Shown in pieces: positions 54,365 to 64,000 of a DNA stretch of 64,000 nt. The stretch is from Henningerozyma blattae CBS 6284. Taxonomy: Eukaryota > Ascomycota > Saccharomycetes > Saccharomycetales > Saccharomycetaceae. The first letter of the stretch is position 1. Each line of letters opens with the position of its first letter. Below the pieces are notes generated by a model. The model was not told the origin of the DNA. It ran no database searches and worked only from the letters and a program-made list of their open reading frames with translations. The translations under genes were made by a program, and so were the position numbers. The stretch is from contig NC_020185.1 of NCBI RefSeq assembly GCF_000315915.1, forward strand, positions 248,001-312,000, read 5' to 3'.

Positions 54365-56899
54365 CTATATAAAATTGTTTTGGTTTTATTCTGCATGATA
54401 TGAGCAAGATATCTTCGAGTGTTTGTGCTTTATATAGTTGTTATTTTCTTTCTCCAGTATTCCTACATTGTTTTTTTTTGTTGTTGTTTTTGAAACAAAA
54501 AACATATTCTTAGTGTGTATGTGTGTATGTGGCCTTTTAATTTGACTCATCTCATCGCATTAATTTATTTAACTGAGTTGTTTCGTGCAAGGTTCCTGTT
54601 AGCAATCAAACCAGATCCCAAAGACAGACTCCCTATAGTTTTCTTACTAATGTATACCAAGAAAAGAAGTATCTAAATGACCCATTTACCTTCCATTATT
54701 ATTATCCATAAACAAGAAGCGGAAAGTGAACACCGATGCCTGGTCATGAAGCTTTTTTATTAGCGTTGATCATGCACCCTGAATAGTGCCAAATAGCCTC
54801 TTCCTCTGTGGTTAAAATAGTCGCCGCTTTGAGTATAAAATAGTCCCCTCTTCTGGGCATATTTCTTTTTTTCTTTTCTTCGAGAGATTCTTTGTTACAG
54901 CAGAATCATGGAGATACAGCCGTAGCAACAGGCACGATAGTGAAAGGCCGTAGAGACGGAGATCGTGTTCCGCCGGAAGTCGAGCTCCGAGATGTACGGC
55001 ATTCACACGGCATTCTTAGATCGCTGTGGTGTGTATCCCAATAGAGTGAGAAAATAATCTACGCGGGAAAACAACTCCGTCTAGGCGGCTAGATCTGGAA
55101 TGTAGAATGTCTAATGTGGCGCGTTGTGTATTCTGTATCACGTGATTTGTGTTGTAATACAAATTATCAAGATATATTATTGTGGCATTCTAGTGTGTAA
55201 ATTGAGTGAAGATATAATAAGTGTAGCCAGTAAGTTTGTAGTGTCTAGTATCTATAATATTTTTATGCCAAAAGAATAATATTATTCGAGAAGAGATTAT
55301 TATTTTTTGAAAATATTCTTGGCATTTTCAATTCCTAAAATTATTCTATATGATTTTGCTATTTATTAAAATAAGAAAGAAAAAAAAGAGTTGGCTCGTC
55401 ACTTGAGTTATTATTGAGTAAGCTAGTTTATTTAGCCTAATACCGCGACTTGGGATAGGGTTAGGGTTTATTTTAAAAGTATTGTACGTAATAAGTTTAA
55501 AAAAATATTCTTTTTGAACTACTCTACTTTGTGTTGATGTTAGTATAGGACTTAAGAATAGACTTCCTTTTCAGCATCCTAAAATTTACATTATAAAAAT
55601 TTGAGAGCCTATTGTATGGCTTTAAGCAAAGAAAGTACGTAAAACAATTAAAAGAATATACTTGTATTATACCTTATTCTAAACATAGAAAATAATTAAA
55701 AGTACCATAGTCTTCACACATAAATAGTAATTTTTTTTTCTCTACAATATTAATACGGGTAAGCAACAATTGTGTTTTGAGATTTGCAACTATTGTGGCA
55801 CCTCGGTTTTGTGCCCCCTCTTTAAATCCATACTCAGTATCTGTTTGTCTTCATTATAGTAAATATACAAGAGGTAAATAGAGTTCTTCATTAATAGAAT
55901 AACATAACTATGTATTGTTATTTTTTAAAAAATATTTATAGACATATGTACTTTTTATGATGATGGTAATGTGAAGTCTAGTTTATAATAGACCAGTCTT
56001 CGAATATATATATTTGATATAAAATAACAATAGAACTGAAAAGGATATGATTCCAACCTTATACTTTTTGGTGAATATTCGCACAACCTTTTTCTTTTAG
56101 AAACAAGATTTTAATTTAAATATCTATTTTTTTATTTCAATTCTATTCACCCAGAGTTATAGAAAAGGGAAATCCATGTTATTCATTGTAATAGAAACCA
56201 TTAGAAATAATATCAAAACTATTGGTAATTTAATAAATATAATAGGAAATTAATCACATTTGGAAAGTAGATTAGTATTGATTCTTAACTATTATTCTCA
56301 ATTTATGGGTAACAGTATTCAGCTTTTTGGTTAAACTTGTTTGGAGTTAGACCTCAATAAATATTTTATATTCCATCGCAAGTATAAAGAAGAATTTAGA
56401 AACGCAGAAATTAATGAAATTTATAGGTTGATATTTTTTGAAACGATCTAAAATTTTATCAGGAAAATAATATCAGAGATTATCTTGTATGCATCAAAAG
56501 GTGTTAGTTTAAATAGCTATTACATTTCTCCTTTGGAATAAAATTTTTGTGCCTTTTTCTTTTCCTATATTTCTTTTTGCTTTATTGGGTATTTGATATT
56601 TTTGAGGTTTTGAGAATTCCGTGTATTTACCTAATTCGGTAAATTACATGGATTACAAAAATTAAACTCTGTGTATAGAAGATGAAACATGAATAACAGT
56701 CTCATACTGTAATAACATATGTTTCATACTAAATTAAACAAAAATATCTCTGTAATTAAATTTAAATAGTTTTTAAAAATATTAAAGTATAAAAGGTAAA
56801 CGGTTTATAGAATAAAACGATGTAACTTATTAACAATTTTTAAAGGATAAAATCAACAAAACAAAAACTATTCAATCATTTAAAACCATATACTTCAAA
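54365..56899. other. Upstream region of MCH5 and of the pheromone gene (2.5 kb)
   Basis: A GC-richer patch at about 54770-55150 contains a CACGTG within TATCACGTGAT near 55138-55146. No long frame runs through it. From 55200 on the DNA is very AT-rich. The right end holds the alpha2-Mcm1 operator (56620-56651) and a TATA-like AGTATAAAAGG at about 56787-56797, for the a-factor gene. A CENP-type CDEIII (TTTCCGAA context) does not follow the CACGTG, so I do not call a centromere. Confidence 0.5.
56620..56651. promoter_or_regulatory. alpha2-Mcm1-alpha2 operator of an a-specific gene
   Basis: The site has the full bipartite layout: alpha2 half-site CGTGTATTTA (56620-56629), a central Mcm1 site CCTAATTCGG (56630-56639), then TAAATTACATGG (56640-56651) with the inverted alpha2 half-site. 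Spacing is identical to the S. cerevisiae STE2 operator. It lies about 250 bp upstream of the a-factor start codon. Known function: Mcm1 activates in a cells, and alpha2 with Tup1/Ssn6 represses in alpha and diploid cells. Confidence 0.93.
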
Positions 56900-57004
56900 A
56901 TGCAATCAACTACCCAAGCAACTCAAAAAGATAACTCTTCTGAAAACAAAGATAATTATATTGTTCCAGGTTTATTTTGGGATCCTGCTTGTATTATCGC
57001 TTAA
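56900..57004 (+). CDS. MFA2: a-factor mating pheromone precursor
   Basis: The 34-codon gene is too short for usual ORF cut-offs. The precursor starts MQSTTQATQKDNSSENKDN and ends with the mature peptide YIVPGLFWDPAC followed by IIA. The C-terminal CIIA is a CaaX box, so the Cys is farnesylated, the last three residues are removed and the Cys is carboxyl-methylated. Amino-terminal cleavage should occur after the Asn, as in S. cerevisiae (...KKDN/YIIKGVFWDPAC), and export is by the ABC transporter Ste6. The pro-region is most like S. cerevisiae MFA2 (TQATQKDKSSEKKDN). Compared with S. cerevisiae a-factor it has V for I at position 3, P for K at 4 and L for V at 6 (Mfa2 also has L). The upstream alpha2-Mcm1 operator confirms a-specific control. 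Confidence 0.96.
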   Translation: MQSTTQATQKDNSSENKDNYIVPGLFWDPACIIA

Positions 57005-58003
57005 ATATAATAGCAAACTTTTATTTTATCTGATATTTCAATTTTATTTCCAATAACCAATGGACGTTTTTATTCTTTAAATATAATTTACTTTACTAGT
57101 AAATATGTATATACCTTTTATACCTTTATATCTTTATATCTTTATACCAAAATATATTTTATTTCATACAACATCGGCTCTTTTTTTCGACTCTGCGTAA
57201 TTTAATGATAAAACTAAGTTTTTATAACTTCAAGAATAATAAATATATTAGTTAGCATTTTTTTTGGATAACTCAAGTATTAATAATAGAATAATTATTC
57301 TATTAACTTACAGGCTATATAATTTTAATATTTCATGTATCCCTACATCAAGTTTAAATATTACTTACAATAAATTTTGTTCCCCGTAGTCCATATAACG
57401 TTACTGTTTTGAAGAGTTTTCGTATTTAAAGATATAATTAAAAAGAGCGTGATTTAAATAATAAAATTTGTATCTTTTTTAACTTTTCATTATTTAAAAA
57501 GAATCTCCCAATTACTAAATAACAATTTTTGTAATTTCCTAAAAAGTACAAACTTACGAAGTACTATATTTAGCACAGATAAACCAAATAGGAAAACGAA
57601 ATTAAATACTTAAAATGAAATAATATATTAAAAAGTATACATAGGTGAATCTATGCCTATATAGGTGTAAATTATATAGCACCTTAAGATATATTCTGGG
57701 TTTAAAGTATATTATTCAAATAAATAGATGGGAATGTGAAATTTTCTATGACAAAGGTGTAAAATCAAGTAAAAAGACAATATTGATAAAGCAAAAACAA
57801 TGTACATATATATCACTTTATATGCAAAAATGGAAATATGTTAAAATTTTTTTTCATTACAAACAAAATGGAAAAGACGAAGCTAGTGTATAGCAGGTAT
57901 GAATATAGTTTTAAAGATGAAATTAAAATTGAAAATGAATATATTTGCCGAGATCAATTGGATGAAATATAAACATATATAAGATTACAATCTCCTCCTT
58001 GAA
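57005..58003. other. Convergent intergenic region MFA2 / UBC8 (1.0 kb)
   Basis: Strongly AT-rich, with a short TTTATACCTTTATATCTTTATA repeat near 57117-57147. An 82-codon frame at 57645-57893 shows no protein-like features. No gene is seen. Confidence 0.5.
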
Positions 58004-58121
58004 TTAATCATCGTCATCATCACTAACGTCAATATCACTCAACTCTTCGCTTATCCCACCTTCCTCCAATTCTGAATCGCTCAAGTCTCCCCTTATCTTA
58101 TCCTTATTTTTCCTGCCTTCC

Positions 58122-58162
<41 letters not shown>

Positions 58163-58784
58163 TTCCTCTTCATCTTCCTCCTCTTCTTTACGTCCAAACA
58201 GTTTCTCATATTTCTCTGGAGTAGCATATTTATCGATATATTCTTTAATTTTTTCTTCATATAATTTCTTATCACGTAATTGTAGTCCTGCAGCTTCATT
58301 ATTTAAAGGATCCGTCCCATTTGGCTCCTTTAAAAGACCCGGTATCATCCATTCTACAATATTGATCAAATCATATAAAGGTGACCAAGTAGAATTGATA
58401 ACATCTAAACAGATTGATCCTGATGCAATATCGATATTTGGATGGAATATTTTATTGACAAACCCAATACTTGGTGATTTATATGGATAATTGTCCGGTA
58501 ATTCCACATGCAATCTCCAGACCCCCTTTTCATAAGGAGTTTCATCCGGACCAAAAAATTTTATAAAAAATTCTTGCATGTTATCATTAACTAGCTCTAC
58601 ATCATGGTTACTCATCAGTAACTTCATAACGTCTGTTTCAATTCTTCTCTTGGAGTTACTAATCGGAAAAAAAAATAAAATTCTCAATAGAACATCCTGA
58701 ATGTCTTCTTGATTGTCGATCATTGTTAGTAAAGTTGCTTAAATCAATTGTAATAAATATTGTGGTAATAAATGCATACCTCAT
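58004..58784 (-). CDS. UBC8: Ubiquitin-conjugating enzyme E2, Ubc8; two exons
   Basis: The coding exons are 58004-58658 and 58780-58784 on the minus strand, with an intron at 58659-58779 (121 nt). Exon 1 is just ATGAG. The intron begins GTATGC, has a perfect branch site TACTAAC, and ends GATTAG. Splicing gives [12 protein letters not shown], matching S. cerevisiae [12 protein letters not shown]. Without splicing the frame would start with an unrelated intron-encoded [11 protein letters not shown]. The 219-residue product (S. cerevisiae 218) has the E2 core, with [19 protein letters not shown] holding catalytic Cys85, then [16 protein letters not shown] very acidic tail follows, including a run of 13-15 Asp encoded by an ATC/GAT repeat, and ends in [12 protein letters not shown]. 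Ubc8 works with the GID ligase in glucose-induced degradation of fructose-1,6-bisphosphatase. Confidence 0.96.
58659..58779 (-). other. UBC8 spliceosomal intron
   Basis: On the minus strand: donor GTATGC directly after ATGAG, branch site TACTAAC at 58724-58730, then a T-run and acceptor TAG. At 121 nt it is almost the size of the S. cerevisiae UBC8 intron and in the same place. Confidence 0.93.
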
Positions 58785-59491
58785 GCTTCTTTTTTAAGAA
58801 TATAAATAATCTATGAAAACAGTTCAAAATTATAACTTGATATACTTTTTTTTAGCCCTAAAGGTGTATTTGAGTGACTAGTGGTTGTTGTGTTTATAGT
58901 TGATGATCTTTTTTTATTTCTTTTTTTTTTATTTTAAAATAATTACAAATATAACTACTATATATATATATATATACGTAATTTGTCGACCAAACTAGCA
59001 ATAAGTGTGATTGGTATTAATAGCCATATTGAGTGCATCGCACTCCAATAAATATCCCTGATACCGAATTTCAACACCGGGATTTCTTAATTTCGCTTAT
59101 TTCCCTTTTCACGGGGATTAACATACATACAAAGAAATCACACAACTAAGAACATCTAAGATCAACAAAGACGATCATTAAGACTAAATTAGCAATCTAG
59201 GGTCGAAGGTGAACAATATAGGTTTATTTGTGCCTGACATCCTTATCTTAAACTGTAGTTGGATCCCAGCATCAACAGAAGACGAGAGATTAGAAAGCAT
59301 CTTACCGCGTTATGAATAATTCCGGTAACTATGATAAAAGGGTTCTAGTCATTGTTAGGGTACTATAGAAGCATGGTTACTGTTTGCTTGGTCAAGTACA
59401 TGCTTGATCTAATGAAAAATGAACCTCAAGTCTTATATATTTTCTATTCAAGCCCATATAAGTAATGAGAAATAAAAAATAGTACACATAA
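58785..59491. other. Intergenic region between UBC8 and HTL1 (0.7 kb)
   Basis: This is the UBC8 promoter side on the left and the HTL1 3' side on the right. T-rich tracts lie at 58910-58935 and a TA dinucleotide run at about 58962-58976. No gene is seen. Confidence 0.5.
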
Positions 59492-59713
59492 CTAAGCATT
59501 ATTTTTTTCACATTTTAATTTTTCGAGCTGATCTTTCAATTGTGCTAGAGTACGTTTTTGATTCTCTTCAGATGCTACCAGGTTGTGTCTCTCAGAGTTA
59601 TCAGCCAATTGGAATAACTCACACATCTGTTCTCTACGCTCCATTAGCTGATATGCGGTCAACGTTTTTAATGTGACATTGTTGTATTGATAATATGCTG
59701 AGGGTTGTTTCAT
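59492..59713 (-). CDS. HTL1: Htl1, small subunit of the RSC chromatin remodeller
   Basis: The product is 73 residues (S. cerevisiae 78). It aligns well in YNNVTLKTLTAYQLMERREQ, CELFQLADNSERHN and the C-terminal LAQLKDQLEKLK helix, which correspond to YNNVTLKNLTAFQLLSQREN, CELLNLVESTERHN and LEEMKKMLDALK. Htl1 is a small structural component of the essential RSC complex, needed for high-temperature growth and ploidy maintenance. It is divergent from MAK31, as in S. cerevisiae (PET18 - MAK31 - HTL1 trio, conserved in order and orientation). The C-terminal half is predicted coiled-coil by its heptads. Confidence 0.93.
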   Translation of the reverse strand: MKQPSAYYQYNNVTLKTLTAYQLMERREQMCELFQLADNSERHNLVASEENQKRTLAQLKDQLEKLKCEKNNA

Positions 59714-60025
59714 TTTTGCAGCGTTGGTATTTTATAAAGATGATTGATTGTATTGATAAACAGCTGATTAATTTGCTTTAATATTTTTTTATTAAAATTA
59801 ATTTTCTCGCGTTTATGCTTCAAATTTCTCTATTCTATAATTGAGAAATTTCCGTATCTTGAAAATTTCGGAACTTTATATTTAATTCTGAAATTTCTAT
59901 GATATTCAAGATTATATTACGATATCAGGATTATTTTAATATATCAATAATGCTATATACAGATTCTTTCATCTTGCTTCCTGTTCAGATAATTATATAC
60001 ATATATAATCCGATATAATCCCATT
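59714..60025. promoter_or_regulatory. Bidirectional promoter HTL1 / MAK31
   Basis: These 312 bp separate two divergent start codons. Inverted words AATTTCC/GGAAATT-like occur around 59823-59872. TATATAATC boxes lie near 60002-60009, just before MAK31. Confidence 0.45.
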
Positions 60026-60337
60026 ATGCAAAATTTACAGTTGAACGATTTCATCAACTCAAGACTTCATGTAACGATTGACAAAGATCGTCATATTGTA
60101 GGAACATTAGTTGCTCTGGACTCCCAGGTTAACTTACTTTTGAATGACGTAGTGGAATTTTCAGTCATTAGACCATCTACAGAATCTGATTCCGATAAGC
60201 ACGAGGCCCAACAATATACTAGGAAATTGGGGCTAGTCAGTATACCAAGATCCTCAATTAATGTATTAAGGATAGTAGATGAAGATTTAGAAGCTTTGAT
60301 AAAGAGAAGAACATATTTAATGCAATCTGCTGTTTGA
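60026..60337 (+). CDS. MAK31: Mak31, Sm-like subunit of the NatC N-terminal acetyltransferase
   Basis: The product is 103 residues (S. cerevisiae 88). The Sm fold is visible: LNDFINSRLHVTIDKDRHIVGTLVALDSQVNLLLNDV (Sm1) and LGLVSIPRSSINVLRI (Sm2), with the family pattern D-x-x-x-N-L-L-L and LVSIPR as in Mak31. An insertion between Sm1 and Sm2 (FSVIRPSTESDSDKHEAQQY) accounts for the extra length. Mak31 (Naa38) joins Mak3 and Mak10 in the cytosolic NatC complex that acetylates Met-Leu/Ile/Phe N-termini. It is divergent from HTL1 and in tandem with PET18, the conserved chromosome III trio. Confidence 0.95.
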   Translation: MQNLQLNDFINSRLHVTIDKDRHIVGTLVALDSQVNLLLNDVVEFSVIRPSTESDSDKHEAQQYTRKLGLVSIPRSSINVLRIVDEDLEALIKRRTYLMQSAV

Positions 60338-60832
60338 TTGACTAAATGAAACCCTGAATTCCCTTAAGAATTCGTTACATTTCTTTGCATAATTTTTACT
60401 CTCCCCGATGTGCATGCGCGTATAAGGAAAAAATTGCATTTCCATTTTTAATTGATCCCTACTGTATCTAGTAGGAGACTATTACTACTAAGATCCTTTC
60501 ATTGGTAAATGGGTTCCTAAGTAACATCATCGAATAATATTCCTCTCTAGATATTCAATATTGGATATCTTAACATCATCACTAACTTTAACAACCCTTG
60601 GCTCTATCTCACTTAGCAAAATGATTGTGGCGAAGATCCATTGATGGTACACGAATACCTTTGAGGTAAATTACAAGCACATTCGATTTACTTATATAAG
60701 AAACCTAATATTAATTTTCTTTTTAATTTATACACATATATATTGCATTTATAAATATATATATATGTATATATATAACATTGGTCACATATCTGAAATT
60801 CAAAAGCACTAATTTCAAATCCTTAATTCAAA
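60338..60832. other. Intergenic region MAK31 / PET18 (0.5 kb)
   Basis: It contains a TATATA-rich tract (60738-60778), about 55-95 bp before the PET18 ATG, usable as the TATA region. Around 60470-60520 there are mixed-composition words. No gene is seen. Confidence 0.5.
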
Positions 60833-61489
60833 ATGGCTGCTCAATCTACCACTGCTCAATTATTAGCAAAACACTCTAATATCTTCAAAAAAGCCACTGA
60901 ACATGAATTGACTAAACAGTTATGTAAAGGTACTTTAGCAGACAGAGCCTTATACATTTACTTGGCTCAAGATCTACAATTTTTTGAAACTGGACTAAGA
61001 ACCATTTGTAAAACCACTGCAAAGGCCCCTGAAGTTGACAGTTTATTAACTTTAGCTAAGAAAATTGGATTTTTTGCTAACGATGAAAACACTTACTTCC
61101 GTGATTGTTTGGAATTACTAGCACCTGCCATGACTAAGGAAGAAATTGAATTCTATAACAATAATGAAGTTGCCTCAGTTAAACAATATATTGCTTATTT
61201 AAATAAATTGACTAATGACAACTCTATAGAATATCCACAATTGATCACTTACTTATGGGTGGCTGAACAAATCTATTTAGAATGGGCTCATAATTTACCA
61301 AAGGCTGAAAACCTGCATTGGAAGTATCAAACTTGGATTGATTTGCATGATGGTAAACATTTCATAGATTGGTGTGACTTCTTAAAAGCCGAAGTCGATA
61401 AATACCCAATTGAAAAAGTTGAAGAAACTTTTGTAGAAGTTACTAGTTTGGAATTCGAATTTTTCGAATCTTGTTTTAACGCTAAATAA
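60833..61489 (+). CDS. PET18: Pet18, TENA/THI-4 family protein
   Basis: The product is 218 residues (S. cerevisiae 215). It is an all-helical TENA/THI-4 fold: [26 protein letters not shown] at the start, then [34 protein letters not shown]-type helix [20 protein letters not shown], a long variable helix, and the C-terminal half [30 protein letters not shown]. The family includes thiaminase II and domains in Thi20/21, but yeast Pet18 has no proven activity. I do not see the catalytic Cys of bacterial TenA (C135 context), so enzyme function is uncertain. Its position beside MAK31 and HTL1 confirms orthology. Confidence 0.95.
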   Translation: MAAQSTTAQLLAKHSNIFKKATEHELTKQLCKGTLADRALYIYLAQDLQFFETGLRTICKTTAKAPEVDSLLTLAKKIGFFANDENTYFRDCLELLAPAMTKEEIEFYNNNEVASVKQYIAYLNKLTNDNSIEYPQLITYLWVAEQIYLEWAHNLPKAENLHWKYQTWIDLHDGKHFIDWCDFLKAEVDKYPIEKVEETFVEVTSLEFEFFESCFNAK

Positions 61490-62158
61490 TTAATGTTTCT
61501 TTTTAAAAAAAAATTATATAATCATTATAATGACTTGAATAGCACTTTATTTTACTTTCTTTATTTTTTTAGGATATAATGGAGTTATTTTAAAAATAAC
61601 TAAGATAGTATTCCAACATTTAAATTAAAACTTAAGAACCCTTTATTTCGAAGTGCAGAAGAGCTTAAGAATTATTACAAAGGGATACTTGATGCTTTTA
61701 ATAGTTGTGATGGGGATGCTCAGGTAAGAGAATTTTAAGCTTTCAACTTTGCTGATATCAATTGAAGATCTTACAATAGCTTGTATAAAAAAATAAATAC
61801 GTTTATCTTTTGTGAAGCTATCCTACAACGCAAACAATTAATAAATATGTATAACTCTTTCAAACTTTTTGGGATCGTTCTTTTTGTTACATCTAAATAA
61901 TCAATTGACCTTCCAATTGGTTTGATATTTTGTATTTGAAATTCAAATTTTTAAACTGTCGGAAATAACAGTTCTTCTCCTTATCTAGTTACCTAAAATA
62001 TTGGAGTTTGAATTCCAGAATTGTTAATAGCAGGAGATATAGTAAGACAAAAATTAAATATATTTCTTTATGTATCATTAAAACACAACTTCATATCATT
62101 GGAGGCGATATATTGAATAAAAATCACGTGATAAGACAAAGATTTAGTAAAAAAATAA
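61490..62158. other. 3' flank of PET18 with a possible coding remnant
   Basis: AT-rich DNA. A stop-to-stop frame at 61604-61738 without ATG reads LKNPLFRSAEELKNYYKGIL and on to VREF before its stop. It looks protein-like, so it could be a gene remnant or an exon end, but I cannot name it. Nothing else is supported. Confidence 0.35.
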
Positions 62159-62230
62159 TAGCGCCGCCTAGTTTCGATCTAGGGACATCAGGGTTATGAG
62201 CCCTGCGCGCTTCCACTGCGCCACGGCGCT
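62159..62230 (-). tRNA. Initiator tRNA-Met (CAU)
   Basis: The 72-nt minus-strand gene begins AGCGCCGTGGCGCAGTGG and ends GGCGGCGCTA. The anticodon stem-loop is CAGGGCTCATAACCCTG, with three G-C pairs typical of initiators. The T loop reads GATCGAAAC instead of the usual TTCGAAC (initiator-specific A54), and the first base pair is A-T. It differs from the S. cerevisiae initiator only in the T stem (CCTAG/CTAGG). A T7 terminator lies downstream at 62150-62156. This tRNA is also the usual primer of Ty-type reverse transcription. Confidence 0.97.
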
Positions 62231-64000
62231 TCCAAATCTCGAAAGTTGAGGAGATATTAGTGAAAGGGATGACAAAGGAGATATCTACTGTTCGTATGGA
62301 ATCAAAAATAAGCTACTTGGAACAAACTACGCTATCTGATATACAAACTGCTAAAACAAGCACATATGAAGAGACCTACTTTATCCAAAAATAGCACAAT
62401 TCAGCTCAACTAAGCTCCCTGAAGTACACTTGCTACCTCTAACACACTCACTGCATCCAAGTATATAAAGGGAATTAATATATTCTAATACTTTCCCTAA
62501 AGCTTCCTCTTATAGTTCCTTTCAATAAAAAAGAAACCACCTAAAAAGACTCGAATTACCTTTCAATAATCTTTATAACTAGTTAGTACTAGCTATCTCT
62601 ATCTAAACTGAACCATTACTTTCTATTATTATATCGTTTGAATCAACCTCACCTTCTAAAGTATTATATCTCTCTACAATTAATCATTCATAGTGTTGTT
62701 GACTTACTGTTGTCAACAAAGAAAGATATTAGGTAAAAGGGAAAATATTGAGCAATAGTAACAGCAATAAGAGAGTATGCCAGAATTGTCAATATTAAAC
62801 ATAAAATGAAGTTAAAGTGACGCAAACAAAATAGAGATGAGGATGTTAAAGGTATAAACAGAATAGATAGTATATATTGTAGAGAGAAGATCCTTGCTTC
62901 TTTGCTTGGTGGTTTCTTTTTCTTTCTATATAAAGAAATCTAAGAGAAGTTCACGATGAAATAAAGAAATCTTACCCCTTTATATATGTTTTATTTTTGT
63001 ATGTAGGCACGCTAATAGTTGTAATTGACTATTAGCAATTGGTCAATTACTTATTAGTTTTTGTATTAATTAGGGGTGTAATATTCTTAGATTGGCATTA
63101 ATGACTCATCAATTTACCCCATACGTGGCACTAATTACATGTGTTGATATATTTGGTATTGTTTATGGTTTATAGTAGCGATATCGGAGATCGATAAGGT
63201 TCAATCAGTGGACATAGGCGCTTGTGTTTTGTAATTGGGTTAGTGACGTTGGATCCAAGAAGTTAATTCTTGGTTCTATGTCAACAGTGTCTCATCTTAC
63301 TCTAGATACCATTGCTTCCTTATCTCCTTTTAATTTTACAGCCTTTTACTTTGTTGAACCTAATTTTCCAACAATATGCGATAAATTGAATTACTTTTTT
63401 AAGTACTATATAAACAGCATATGTTGTAAATAATAGATATTCTGTATACTTTACAGAAAGATATCGTTAAAACAATAAATAACTGAAGCATACAAACACC
63501 TAAGAATGTGATAAAGGTAAATTTTAGAATATAATTGGATATCTAGTAATATTACTCGATATCCAATTGTATATATCAGGCCAGCTTCAACGTCATTTAG
63601 AAAGTTCTATAATACTTTTTAGAGTAACTTGGGAATAAACCACTTTTGAGAATATAACTTAAATAATTTTTTTAATTATGTTTTAACGCAACTTTAAATA
63701 AAATGGTTTTCTCGTTTTCTTTAGTTCTACCTTTTTATGGGAAAACTATACATGAATGAGAAAGTTAAGTAAACTATTAGTTCTATTCTTTTATTTACAG
63801 AAATAAAACTGCTCAACAAGCTACTAACTAGGATTAAGCTAATAATGTACGAACAAGTAGTAATAACCAGTAAGAGCCCTACTTGCTTGTATGAATAATG
63901 CATTAATAATTTATTAAGAGATACATCACTATATGGTACTATGCTTTATTTATTAAAACACAGTTTACCATATAATAATGCGTTAAGATGCATTTGAGAA
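62231..64000. other. Right-end intergenic region (1.8 kb)
   Basis: No gene is supported. Promoter-like TATA strings occur at about 62462-62469 and 62928-62935. A candidate LTR with ends TGTTGAC and GTCAACA lies at 62697-63286 (listed separately). The final 700 bp are AT-rich with short frames. Confidence 0.45.
62697..63286. repeat. Candidate solo LTR (590 bp)
   Basis: The ends form a 7-bp inverted repeat, TGTTGAC and GTCAACA. GTGT precedes and follows the interval (62693-62696 and 63287-63290), so a 4-bp target duplication is possible. TATATAAAG lies inside. It is on the upstream side of the initiator tRNA, but 467 bp away. I have no second copy to compare, so this is tentative. Confidence 0.3.

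Noticed and set aside
55136..55260. Possible point centromere starting at ATCACGTG (CDEI-like)
   Set aside because: The following DNA is not a clean 80-bp AT tract and has no CCGAA-centred CDEIII. Other TTTCCGAA words (near 8579, 9499 and 50957) lack a CDEI at the right distance.
55151..55260. LTR-like start TGTTGTAATAC sharing GAAGATATAATAA with LTR D
   Set aside because: Only a 13-bp match, no paired end and no target duplication found; it may be a very old remnant but is not supported.
62008..62199. 63-codon frame overlapping initiator tRNA
   Set aside because: It runs into the tRNA gene on the other strand and has no protein-like features.

Overview
The window is nuclear DNA of a budding yeast of the family Saccharomycetaceae. 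Almost every large ORF reads as the orthologue of a named Saccharomyces cerevisiae gene. The DNA is AT-rich, introns are almost absent (one short 5' intron, in UBC8), the tRNAs are yeast-like, and LTR-retrotransposon footprints are present. Gene order matches pieces of S. cerevisiae chromosomes III, V, IX and XII but with many breaks, so this is a diverged relative (Kazachstania, Naumovozyma or Tetrapisispora type) rather than Saccharomyces itself. I cannot fix the genus from sequence alone. A 20-N gap shows that it is a draft assembly.

Left part (1-26.5 kb): the last codons of NTF2; DJP1 (peroxisomal J-protein); two TIR/TIP1-type cell-wall mannoproteins; a YER010C-type aldolase on the minus strand; a third TIR gene; PDR11 (ABC sterol importer); MNT3 (alpha-1,3-mannosyltransferase); HMO1 (with an apparent frameshift); one unrecognised gene; and CIS3 (PIR cell-wall protein). 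NTF2 - YER010C - TIR follows S. cerevisiae chromosome V, and PDR11 - MNT3 follows chromosome IX. TIR proteins and PDR11 belong to the anaerobic and sterol-responsive programme, and Upc2-type core sites lie upstream of them. This block therefore looks like a small anaerobic cell-wall and sterol-uptake neighbourhood.

Middle part (26.5-49 kb): a GC-rich SYM1, then HAP1 (heme-responsive activator), AIM14 (ferric-reductase-like NADPH oxidase), a gene-free stretch of about 6.7 kb holding a 452-bp LTR-like element, and two nearly identical hexose-transporter genes facing away from each other in a large inverted repeat. The second copy is interrupted by the N gap.

Right part (49-64 kb): tRNA-Gln(UUG) with two solo LTRs stacked directly upstream, both with target-site duplications; APS1; MCH5; a short a-factor pheromone gene (MFA2-like) with a complete alpha2-Mcm1 operator; UBC8 with a 5-nt first exon; the conserved trio HTL1 - MAK31 - PET18; and initiator tRNA-Met. 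No CRISPR, bacterial or viral system is present, and I saw no clear point centromere. The most useful findings are the small pheromone gene and its operator, the stacked tRNA-targeted LTRs, the HMO1 frameshift, the HXT inverted repeat with its mis-sized gap, and the sterol/anaerobic gene cluster.
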